DNA from: Paracoccaceae bacterium
GTDB lineage: Bacteria > Pseudomonadota > Alphaproteobacteria > Rhodobacterales > Rhodobacteraceae
Direction of reading: 5' to 3'
Length of the DNA stretch: 7,522 nt
NCBI GenBank assembly: GCA_003512825.1
Contig: DOOI01000167.1
Coordinates: 12,654-20,175 of the forward strand
Of this stretch, positions 1-5,757 are shown piece by piece. The translations under genes and the position numbers were made by a program. The notes beneath the pieces were generated by a model. That model was not told the DNA's origin and did not search any database. It saw nothing but the letters and a program-made list of their open reading frames with translations. How positions within the stretch are numbered: position 1 is the stretch's first letter; each line of letters begins with the position of its first letter.

Positions 1-10
1 AGAAACCCTT

Positions 11-1744
11 ATGAGTAACTCTCAGTTCTTGGCAGGCCTGCGCGAATTGCGCGCAGCGCGCGGCGAAAGCAACGGCCTCTTCTGGGCCGTTGCCCTCTTT
101 AGCGCCTTTTGCAACCTGCTCATGCTCACCGGGCCGCTTTACATGTTGCAGGTCTATGATCGTGTGCTCGGCTCCCGCGCTGTCGAAACCCTTGTTGGCC
201 TCTCTCTCATTGTTATCTTTCTCTATGTGGTCATGGGCGTGCTCGACCATGTGCGTGGCCGGATCATGGCCCGCATCGCCGCGCGCTTTCAGTCGCGCAT
301 GGATCACCGCGTCTTCGAAGCCGTCATGCGAAAGGCCGCCGTGCGCCCGGACGAGTCCACCGCCTCCGGTCTGCGCGATCTCGAAGCGGTGCAGAAGTTT
401 CTTGGCTCCCCCGCCTTCATGGCCTTCTTCGATGTGCCATGGACGCCACTTTTCCTGCTCGCCATCTTCATCTTTCATCCGTGGCTGGGCTGGATGGCCA
501 TCGCCGGCGGCCTAATCCTCGTCGCCATCACATGGTTCAATCAGCGGTCCACCCGCGATCCGCTGCTGCGGGCCGCAGGCGGCACCCTGCGCGCCGATGC
601 CTTGGGCGACCAAATCCGCACCGAAGCCGAAATGGTCCAAGCCATGGGAATGCGTCACGCCACCTTCACCCGCTGGCAGCGCCTGCGCGAAGAGGCCCTG
701 AGCCAGTCACTCACCGCCTCTGATCTCGGCGGCGGCTATTCCGCCCTGACCAAAACCTTCCGCCTGTTTCTGCAATCCGCCATGCTGGGTCTTGGCGCCT
801 GGATCGTGTTGCGCGGCGAAATGACCCCCGGCGCCATGATCGCAGGCTCCATCCTCATGGGCCGCGCCCTTGCGCCGATCGAAATGCTCGTGGGCCAATG
901 GGCGATTGTCCAGCGCGCCCACAAAGGGTGGAGCACCCTCGCGCAATTGCTCACCGAAGTGCCCCCCGAAGCGGCGCGCACCCCGCTCCCCAAACCCACC
1001 GCCAAACTCGACGTGCAAAACCTCACGGTTGTCGCCCCCGGCGAAAGTCAGGCCGCGCTCCGTATGCTCTCTTTCACCGTGGAACCCGGCCAAGCCATCG
1101 GCGTCATCGGCCCCTCAGGGGCAGGCAAGTCGTCACTGGCACGGGCAATCACTGGCGTTTGGCGGCCCGCAGGCGGCAAAATCCGCCTCGATGGGGCCGC
1201 TCTCGACCAATATGACCCCGCTGTGCTGGGGAGCCTTATTGGCTACTTGCCCCAACGCGTCCAACTCTTCGATGGCACCATCGCCGAAAACATTGCCCGC
1301 CTTGATCCCGAAATGGACCCGGCCGCCGTGGTAGATGCCGCGAAAAAGGCCGCAGCCCATGACATGATCCTCAAACTCCCCGATGGCTACGACACCCGCG
1401 TCACCGCCGCAGGCGGTCGCCTCTCCGGCGGTCAGATGCAACGGATCGGCCTTGCCCGGGCGATGTATCGCAACCCCCAAATCCTTGTCCTCGACGAGCC
1501 AAACTCAAATCTCGACAACGAAGGCTCCCAAGCGCTCAACCTCGCCATTCGCGCCCTCAAGGCAGATGGCCGCTCGGTGCTCATCATGGCACACCGCCCC
1601 GCAGCCATTCAGGAATGCGATACCTTACTCATGCTCGAAGGCGGCGCACGCGTGGCCTTCGGCACCAAAGATGAAGTCCTCAAGCAAGTGACCCGCAACG
1701 CCCAGCAAATCCTCACAACAACCGATGGCGGAGGCGTCAGATGA
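11..1744 (+). CDS. Type I secretion system permease/ATPase, PrtD/AprD type
   Basis: This is the inner-membrane ABC exporter of a type I secretion system, which uses ATP to drive an unfolded substrate (typically an RTX protein or protease) through an adaptor and an outer-membrane channel. The N-terminal half has hydrophobic segments at about residues 22-53, 60-80, 140-178 and 250-292 (six-helix exporter fold). The C-terminal half is a complete ABC ATPase: Walker A GPSGAGKS (367-374), Q-loop YLPQ (412-415), signature LSGGQ (471-475), Walker B ILVLDEP (491-497) and H-loop His528. At 577 aa with no N-terminal C39-like domain, it fits the PrtD/AprD branch (TIGR01842-like) rather than HlyB. The stop overlaps the adaptor start by four bases (ATGA). 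The start gives normal family length, but only 10 bases lie upstream and they hold no in-frame stop, so a start outside the window is possible. The substrate is unknown. Codon use matches the neighbouring genes. Confidence 0.93.
   Translation: MSNSQFLAGLRELRAARGESNGLFWAVALFSAFCNLLMLTGPLYMLQVYDRVLGSRAVETLVGLSLIVIFLYVVMGVLDHVRGRIMARIAARFQSRMDHRVFEAVMRKAAVRPDESTASGLRDLEAVQKFLGSPAFMAFFDVPWTPLFLLAIFIFHPWLGWMAIAGGLILVAITWFNQRSTRDPLLRAAGGTLRADALGDQIRTEAEMVQAMGMRHATFTRWQRLREEALSQSLTASDLGGGYSALTKTFRLFLQSAMLGLGAWIVLRGEMTPGAMIAGSILMGRALAPIEMLVGQWAIVQRAHKGWSTLAQLLTEVPPEAARTPLPKPTAKLDVQNLTVVAPGESQAALRMLSFTVEPGQAIGVIGPSGAGKSSLARAITGVWRPAGGKIRLDGAALDQYDPAVLGSLIGYLPQRVQLFDGTIAENIARLDPEMDPAAVVDAAKKAAAHDMILKLPDGYDTRVTAAGGRLSGGQMQRIGLARAMYRNPQILVLDEPNSNLDNEGSQALNLAIRALKADGRSVLIMAHRPAAIQECDTLLMLEGGARVAFGTKDEVLKQVTRNAQQILTTTDGGGVR
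1730..1734 (+). promoter_or_regulatory. Shine-Dalgarno GGAGG of the HlyD-family gene
   Basis: A full GGAGG lies six bases before the ATG at 1741, inside the 3' end of the permease gene. Together with the ATGA stop/start overlap it supports translational coupling of the two secretion genes. Confidence 0.7.
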
Positions 1745-3036
1745 ACGCATCCTTCTCCCCCAAACGCCCCCTCATCGCGGGCTTCATCACCCTCACCATA
1801 CTCCTCGGCGGCTTCGGGCTTTGGTCCGTCGTCACAGAAATCTCCGGCGCCATCATCGCGCCCGGACGGATCGAAGTCGAACAAAACCGTCAAATCGTGC
1901 AGCACCCCGATGGCGGCGTTGTCGCGGAAATCCTCGTCACCGAAGGTGACCGCGTCGCCGCAGAGACCGTGCTCATCCGGCTGGACCCCACCCGCCTCAC
2001 ATCAGAGCGCGCCATCGTCGAGGGCCAGCTTTTCGAGCTGATGGCCCGCCGCGGTCGCCTTGATGCCGAGCGTGACGGCTTGCCGGCCCCCACCTATGAC
2101 CCGCTCCTCCTTGAGGCCGCAGCCGCCAATCCAGAAGTCAAATCCCTGATGGACGGCCAGTCCCGCCTCATGGAAGCGCGCACCGCAACTGTCGTCCAAC
2201 AAGTCGATCAGCTTCGCAAACGCACAGGTCAGATTAGCGCCCAGATCGACGGCATCACCGCCCAGCAAACTGCCCTCACCCGGCAACTGGCCTTGATCCG
2301 GAAAGAACTGGCCGATCAACAATCCCTCCTCGACAAAGGCCTCGCGCAATCGACCCGCGTCCTCGCTCTCGAACGCGAAGCCGCACGCCTCGAAGGCCAA
2401 GTCGGCGAATTGTCAGCCCAAAAGGCCCAAGCCGAGGGCCGGATTACCGAGATTGATATCGAAGTGCTGCGCCTCGACGCCGCCCGACGCGAAGATGCCA
2501 TCACCCGCTTGCGCGACATCCAATTCCGCGAACTGGAACTGGCCGAACAGCGCCGCGCCCTGATCGAACAACTCTCCCGCCTCGACATCCGTGCTCCGGT
2601 CGAAGGCATCGTCTATGGCCTCACCATCTTCGGTGCCAAAGCCGTTGCCCGCCCCGCCGAGCCACTGGCCTATATCGTGCCACAAGATCGCCCGCTGGTG
2701 ATCCGGGCCAATGTGCCCACGATCCACATCGACGAGGTCTATCCCGGCCAACCCGTCAACCTGCATTTCTCTGCCCTCAACCAGCGCACCACCCCCATCT
2801 TGATCGGTGACATCATCCAGATTTCTGCCGACGCTTTCAGCGATGAGCGGTCTGGCGCCTCTTTCTATCGGGTAGATATTGCTCTGAGCGAAGGCGAAGC
2901 AGCCAAATTGCCCGAAGGCACCGTGCTTATCCCCGGCATGCCTGTCGAAGCCTTTATTCGCACCGCAAATCGCACGCCAATGGGCTATCTGGTGAAACCC
3001 TTCACCGATTATCTGACCAAAGCGTTTCGCGAATAG
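1741..3036 (+). CDS. HlyD-family type I secretion periplasmic adaptor (membrane fusion protein)
   Basis: This membrane fusion protein links the ABC exporter to a TolC-like outer-membrane channel. A short cytoplasmic N-terminus is followed by one membrane anchor (residues about 11-31). The first half of a lipoyl/barrel-sandwich domain follows (about 44-80, with QHPDGGVV and ILVTEGDRV). A long region rich in Gln, Arg, Glu, Leu and Ala (about 85-280) should form the coiled-coil hairpin. The second lipoyl half (LDIRAPVEGIVYG, from 281) and a beta-barrel come next. The C-terminus PGMPVEAFIRT...YLVKPFTDYL (from about 398) is typical of PrtE/AprE-type T1SS adaptors (TIGR01843). Its 431 aa is normal family length. 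It overlaps the permease gene by four bases, so the two form one operon. No TolC gene follows; the next gene runs in the opposite direction. A housekeeping TolC encoded elsewhere is the likely partner (inference). Confidence 0.93.
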   Translation: MNASFSPKRPLIAGFITLTILLGGFGLWSVVTEISGAIIAPGRIEVEQNRQIVQHPDGGVVAEILVTEGDRVAAETVLIRLDPTRLTSERAIVEGQLFELMARRGRLDAERDGLPAPTYDPLLLEAAAANPEVKSLMDGQSRLMEARTATVVQQVDQLRKRTGQISAQIDGITAQQTALTRQLALIRKELADQQSLLDKGLAQSTRVLALEREAARLEGQVGELSAQKAQAEGRITEIDIEVLRLDAARREDAITRLRDIQFRELELAEQRRALIEQLSRLDIRAPVEGIVYGLTIFGAKAVARPAEPLAYIVPQDRPLVIRANVPTIHIDEVYPGQPVNLHFSALNQRTTPILIGDIIQISADAFSDERSGASFYRVDIALSEGEAAKLPEGTVLIPGMPVEAFIRTANRTPMGYLVKPFTDYLTKAFRE

Positions 3037-3040
3037 CCCC

Positions 3041-3778
3041 TCAGCGCGGCACCACCACCCCCACAATCGGACCCATGGCAAAACCGGGGTCCGATCGTTC
3101 CAAAGCGGGCGCATGCAGCCGCGAAATGGACCCATCGAAATACAGCGCCTGTGGCACGCGCAAACCGTCGCGGAAATACCGGGCGAATTCGTAAAACGTC
3201 ACGCTTTGATCTGAAATAACAAAGATCGCGCGCGCCCCGTCTGAACTCACCCCCACGCCATTGCGAATATAGCGCGACGTGCCATCGGGCAAAAATCGCG
3301 GATGCAACGCCCCCTCGATCACCAGCATCGGCCCTGATTGCGTCGCATAGCGGCACTCGGGCGGATTTGCGGCATAGGCGCGCGTCTCGATCACCGCCGC
3401 ACGCCCCGGCCCAAAGCAAAAAATGCCATTGGGCAACATGCCAAAATTGCTGTCGCTTGGCCCCAGCACCAGCGCCTTGCTCTCGCGCCCGGCTTCTACA
3501 TACAGCCCAACCGCCGAGCGGTCGGGGTGATACATCCCGGCATTGGTTCCAAAGGCCAACATCTTCCCGCTGGCCTCAAGCCCCCGATCCAATGCGGTGA
3601 AATGCCCCCAAGGCCGCCCGTCACCATCATTGAGAAAAAGCCGCAGATCATCCGCCGCCATATCCACATCGCAGCGCGTATAAGACAGCCCCTTAAAACT
3701 CTCCGTGCGGCACTCCAGCGCCTGCGCGGCTCCCGCAGCCCCTGCAAAAAATCCGCATAGCCAGACAAGCCGCCACAT
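3041..3778 (-). CDS. Exported phosphodiester glycosidase-like protein (DUF2233/NAGPA domain)
   Basis: A 245-aa protein with an N-terminal signal peptide (hydrophobic residues 3-18; AQA cleavage motif ending at about 20), so it is likely periplasmic. The mature part resembles the DUF2233 / NAGPA family (PF09992), named after the mammalian enzyme that uncovers mannose-6-phosphate. Bacterial members have been proposed to act on phosphodiester-linked sugars, but the substrate here is unknown. Family-like motifs are FGTNAGMYH (76-84), TQSGPML (146-152), RNGVGVS (172-178) and YFDGSISR (213-220), whose Asn, Gly and Asp residues are the probable active-site set. Cysteines at 23, 36, 121 and 142 could form disulfides. 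The start lies five bases after the rbfA stop with a GAGAG ribosome site inside the rbfA end, so it is co-transcribed with rbfA. It ends 4 bp from the convergent adaptor stop. Family call is good; the precise reaction is unproven. Confidence 0.85.
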   Translation of the reverse strand: MWRLVWLCGFFAGAAGAAQALECRTESFKGLSYTRCDVDMAADDLRLFLNDGDGRPWGHFTALDRGLEASGKMLAFGTNAGMYHPDRSAVGLYVEAGRESKALVLGPSDSNFGMLPNGIFCFGPGRAAVIETRAYAANPPECRYATQSGPMLVIEGALHPRFLPDGTSRYIRNGVGVSSDGARAIFVISDQSVTFYEFARYFRDGLRVPQALYFDGSISRLHAPALERSDPGFAMGPIVGVVVPR

Positions 3779-3783
3779 CGGGC

Positions 3784-4179
3784 TTAACTCTCGATGTCGC
3801 GCCGCACCGCGTCTTGCGACAGAAGGCGTCGGGTTTCATCCATCCGGTCCCAAGTCTCATCGATCAAGAACAGCAACTCGGGCGTATGCCGAATGCCCAA
3901 CCCTGCGCCGACGTGCTTGCGAATCTCGCCCGCATGCCGCGCCAGCAAGCGCACCGCATCCTCTTTGCCCGCGCCACCCAGCGGCAGCACATAGGCCGTC
4001 GCCACCCGCAGATCCGCCGAAACCCTGACTTCGCCTACGGTAATGGACAGTTTATTGAGCTCCGGGTCGTGGATTTCGCCCCGCATCAACATATCCGATA
4101 ACGTACGCCTGATCTGTTCGCCCACACGGAGCGCCCGATTACCGCCCGCTCCGGGGCCTGAGGAGAATTGCTTTGCCAT
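3784..4179 (-). CDS. rbfA: 30S ribosome-binding factor A
   Basis: RbfA is a small KH-like RNA-binding protein that attaches to free 30S subunits and helps late 16S rRNA 5'-end maturation, especially in the cold. The 131-aa product shows the family pattern. A basic start to helix 1 (NRALRVGEQIRRTLSDML, 14-31) is followed by HDPELNKLSITVGEVRVSADLRVATAYV (37-64), the conserved beta strand with 'VxVSxDLRxAxxYV'. A second helix (about 73-92) and TPELLFLIDETWDRMDE (99-115) follow. The chosen start gives MAKQF..., usual for alphaproteobacterial RbfA. The frame is open 38 codons further upstream, but that would run into the divergent dapB leader. It is divergent from dapB with 82 bp between starts and is followed by the DUF2233 gene after 5 bp. 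truB, often near rbfA, is not between them. Confidence 0.93.
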   Translation of the reverse strand: MAKQFSSGPGAGGNRALRVGEQIRRTLSDMLMRGEIHDPELNKLSITVGEVRVSADLRVATAYVLPLGGAGKEDAVRLLARHAGEIRKHVGAGLGIRHTPELLFLIDETWDRMDETRRLLSQDAVRRDIES

Positions 4180-4261
4180 ATCCCGCAAATAGCCCCTGCG
4201 CTGCCCTTTGCCAAGCCGCCCCTTCGGCGCTATGCAGGGCCAAAGTGGAAAGGATGCAAAA
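4180..4261. promoter_or_regulatory. Divergent rbfA/dapB promoter region
   Basis: All signals for two divergent housekeeping genes must lie in these 82 bp. For dapB a candidate is TTGCCA (4208-4213), 17 bp spacer, TATGCA (4231-4236), with transcription starting near 4243. For rbfA, reading the minus strand, TTGGCA (4214-4209) is followed by a 17-bp spacer and TATTTG (4191-4186), only six bases before the rbfA ATG. That would give an almost leaderless mRNA. The two -35 candidates overlap because TTGCCAA is symmetrical except for its central base. The -35 boxes are good (5 of 6 matches each), but the -10 boxes are weak (first three bases only), so the exact elements are tentative while the presence of promoters here is near certain. 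Confidence 0.45.
4247..4254 (+). promoter_or_regulatory. Shine-Dalgarno of dapB
   Basis: GGAAAGGA ends seven bases before the ATG at 4262. It decides the start in favour of 4262 ([15 protein letters not shown]) over an in-frame ATG at 4232 that has no such site. Confidence 0.65.
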
Positions 4262-5092
4262 ATGAGCGACGGTTTGCCGGGGATTGTGGTCACAGGTGCA
4301 TCGGGCCGGATGGGTCAAATGCTGGTGCGCGAGATTACCGCCTCCGATAAATGCCGCCTCGTCGGCTGCATCGAACGCCCCGGTCATGCTTGGGTCGGCC
4401 ATGACATCGGCACAATGATCGGCGGTGCGCCCTTGGGCGTGCTGGTCTCCGATGATCCGCTCGACGCGTTCTCCCGCGCGCAAGGCGTGATCGATTTCAC
4501 CTCCCCCGCTGCGACGGTCGCCTTTGCCGCCCTCGCCGCCCAAGCCCGCGCTGTGCATGTTATCGGCACCACCGGGCTCGAAGCCGATCACCTCAGCAAA
4601 ATCGCCGCCGCCGCGCGTCATGCCACCATCGTGCGCGCGGGCAACATGAGCCTTGGCGTCAATCTTCTTGTGCAACTGACCAAACGTGTCGCAGCCGCGC
4701 TTGATGCCGATTGGGACATTGAAATCATCGAATCCCACCATAATCAAAAAGTCGACGCGCCCTCCGGCACCGCCCTCATGCTTGGCGAAGCCGCCGCCGA
4801 AGGCCGAGGCGTCACCCTTGAAAACGTGGCCGACCGGGGCCGCGATGGGATCACCGGAAAACGCCGTCCCGGTGACATCGGCTTTGCGGCAATTCGCGGG
4901 GGCGACATCGTCGGCGAACATGACGTGCTCTTTGCCGCGCCGGGCGAACGCATCATTTTGCGTCACCTCGCCACGGACCGCGCCATCTTTGCCCGAGGCG
5001 CGCTCAAAGCCGTTCTTTGGGGTCAGGGCCGCGCACCGGGCGAATATGACATGCTCGACGTCTTGGGCCTTTCGTCTGGCACCCTTGGTTAA
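4262..5092 (+). CDS. dapB: 4-hydroxy-tetrahydrodipicolinate reductase
   Basis: DapB reduces hydroxy-tetrahydrodipicolinate with NAD(P)H in the diaminopimelate/lysine pathway, feeding both protein synthesis and peptidoglycan. The 276-aa cytoplasmic protein has the N-terminal Rossmann motif GASGRMG (12-18), followed by VIDFTSP and IGTTGL typical of the cofactor domain. The signature [14 protein letters not shown] runs from 158 to 171; His159 and Lys163 fall at the same numbers as the catalytic residues of E. coli DapB, and DAPSGT binds substrate carboxylates. The C-terminus has [22 protein letters not shown], a conserved family block. The start at 4262 is supported by a strong ribosome site and gives normal length (family about 270 aa). 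It is divergent from rbfA and followed by a hairpin at 5101-5125, so it is probably monocistronic. Codon use matches the left-hand genes. Confidence 0.97.
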   Translation: MSDGLPGIVVTGASGRMGQMLVREITASDKCRLVGCIERPGHAWVGHDIGTMIGGAPLGVLVSDDPLDAFSRAQGVIDFTSPAATVAFAALAAQARAVHVIGTTGLEADHLSKIAAAARHATIVRAGNMSLGVNLLVQLTKRVAAALDADWDIEIIESHHNQKVDAPSGTALMLGEAAAEGRGVTLENVADRGRDGITGKRRPGDIGFAAIRGGDIVGEHDVLFAAPGERIILRHLATDRAIFARGALKAVLWGQGRAPGEYDMLDVLGLSSGTLG

Positions 5093-5100
5093 CCTGGAAA

Positions 5101-5125
5101 GGCCCCTTGGCACCCTCCAAGGGCC
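5101..5125 (+). terminator. Hairpin after dapB, probable terminator
   Basis: GGCC-C-CTTGG (5101-5110) pairs with CCAAG-GGCC (5117-5125) around a six-base loop: nine base pairs with one bulged C, beginning 8 bases after the dapB stop. The GC-rich stem and position fit an intrinsic terminator, but no T tract follows, so its efficiency is uncertain and a role in 3'-end stability is an alternative. Confidence 0.5.
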
Positions 5126-5168
5126 GCACCCTTCGCACAGGCGCCAAACCCACATCCGCGATCGACAT

Positions 5169-5232
5169 ACTCCACCCAGCCGAACAAAATACCCGTATGG
5201 AGTGATCCAATCGGCGAATCTTCACGTATAAT
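5169..5232 (+). promoter_or_regulatory. Probable promoter of the small secreted protein, with upstream inverted repeat
   Basis: A perfect TATAAT lies at 5227-5232, about 58 bases before the ATG at 5290, in the most AT-rich stretch of this intergenic region. No good TTGACA-like box is found 16-18 bp upstream. Instead an inverted repeat ACTCCA (5169-5174) / TGGAGT (5198-5203) ends just where a -35 would start, and a small dyad ATAC-CC-GTAT sits at 5189-5198. This arrangement could fit an activator-dependent promoter. The dyads are short and may be chance. Confidence 0.4.
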
Positions 5233-5289
5233 TCACAAAATCCCGCGATGCTGATCCAATTCTGTCCCCTTGAAGTGAACGCTTGTCCA

Positions 5290-5655
5290 ATGTCCAAAGC
5301 GCTTAAAATGCCCCTCTTTGCCACTGTCTTCGCGCTCTTTCCCTTGGCGACACTCGCAGACGGGTTCGTCCCCGTCAAAGATCGCGGCACCTTCTTGTCG
5401 TTGATCAAGGACCGCGACCTCACCCGCCTTGGCATCACCTTGCAAGTCTCCCAAGACGGTCAGATCACAGGCAAAGCACTTGGCCAATCCGTGCGCGGGG
5501 CATGGCGCTGGTCTAATGGCTTCTTCTGCCGCGATCTCGTCTGGGGCCGGCGTGATCTTGGGCCGAATTGCCAAATGGTCAAAGTGAACGGCAAGACCCT
5601 GCGCTTCATCTCTGACCAAGGCAAAGGCATGCACGCTGATCTGAGCCTCGATTAA
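5290..5655 (+). CDS. Small secreted protein with a conserved cysteine pair, function unknown
   Basis: A 121-aa protein with a clear signal peptide: basic start, hydrophobic core (about residues 8-20) and cleavage after TLA at residue 23, so the mature product is about 98 aa and periplasmic. The mature part contains DRGTFLSLIKDRDL (31-44), a strand-rich middle, WRWSNGFFCRDLVWG (72-86) and GPNCQMV (91-97). Cys80 and Cys94 probably form a disulfide. From memory, similar short proteins are common in Rhodobacterales and are sometimes labelled 'dihydrodipicolinate reductase'. It has no Rossmann or DAPSGT motif, so that name would be wrong and may have spread from its neighbour dapB. The start at 5290 is chosen for the signal peptide; an in-frame ATG at 5248 would lie very close to the expected transcription start. 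The ribosome site is weak (GAAGTGA, 11 bases upstream). Function is unknown. Confidence 0.8.
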   Translation: MSKALKMPLFATVFALFPLATLADGFVPVKDRGTFLSLIKDRDLTRLGITLQVSQDGQITGKALGQSVRGAWRWSNGFFCRDLVWGRRDLGPNCQMVKVNGKTLRFISDQGKGMHADLSLD

Positions 5656-5693
5656 CCCTACCCATCTTCAAGAAAGCTGCGACAACCCCGCGC

Positions 5694-5723
5694 TTGGTAA
5701 ACATATTCATTTTCTGGTATGCA
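5694..5723 (+). promoter_or_regulatory. Candidate promoter of the DUF442-SQR gene
   Basis: TTGGTA (5694-5699) is followed after 18 bp by TATGCA (5718-5723), which is preceded by TG one base upstream (extended -10 form TGnTATGCA). Transcription would begin near 5730, about 28 bases before the ATG at 5758. Match quality is moderate. In many bacteria such sulfide operons are controlled by BigR/SqrR-type ArsR repressors, but I see no convincing long dyad here. Confidence 0.35.
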
Positions 5724-5744
5724 GCTGTGAACACTCAACAGCCT

Positions 5745-5750
5745 GAAAGG
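5745..5750 (+). promoter_or_regulatory. Shine-Dalgarno of the DUF442-SQR gene
   Basis: GAAAGG ends seven bases before the ATG at 5758 and supports that start over the in-frame TTG just before it. The site forms half of a perfect ten-base palindrome AAAGGCCTTT (5746-5755), possibly coincidental. Confidence 0.6.
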
Positions 5751-5757
5751 CCTTTTG

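Noticed and set aside
2413..3135. Minus-strand open frame of about 240 codons opposite the adaptor gene
   Set aside because: It is antisense to a clear HlyD-family gene and overlaps the DUF2233 gene in another frame; no motif or ribosome site.
4180..4293. Upstream extension of rbfA (38 extra codons)
   Set aside because: It would overlap the dapB start region and use an unrelated leader sequence; RbfA proteins normally begin near MAKQF and the shorter form has normal length.
4139..5155. Long minus-strand open frame (about 338 codons) opposite dapB and across the divergent promoter
   Set aside because: It covers dapB in antisense and its translation is low in structure (His/Gly/Ala rich) with no family pattern; a composition artefact.
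5248..5289. Earlier in-frame ATG for the small secreted protein
   Set aside because: It would place 14 residues before an otherwise perfect signal peptide and lies only about 9 bases after the expected transcription start from the TATAAT box.
5675..5726. AGCTGC / GCAGCT inverted repeat upstream of the DUF442-SQR gene as an operator
   Set aside because: Six-base arms with a 40-base spacer are expected by chance at this composition, and they do not resemble a BigR/SqrR-type site I could recognise.
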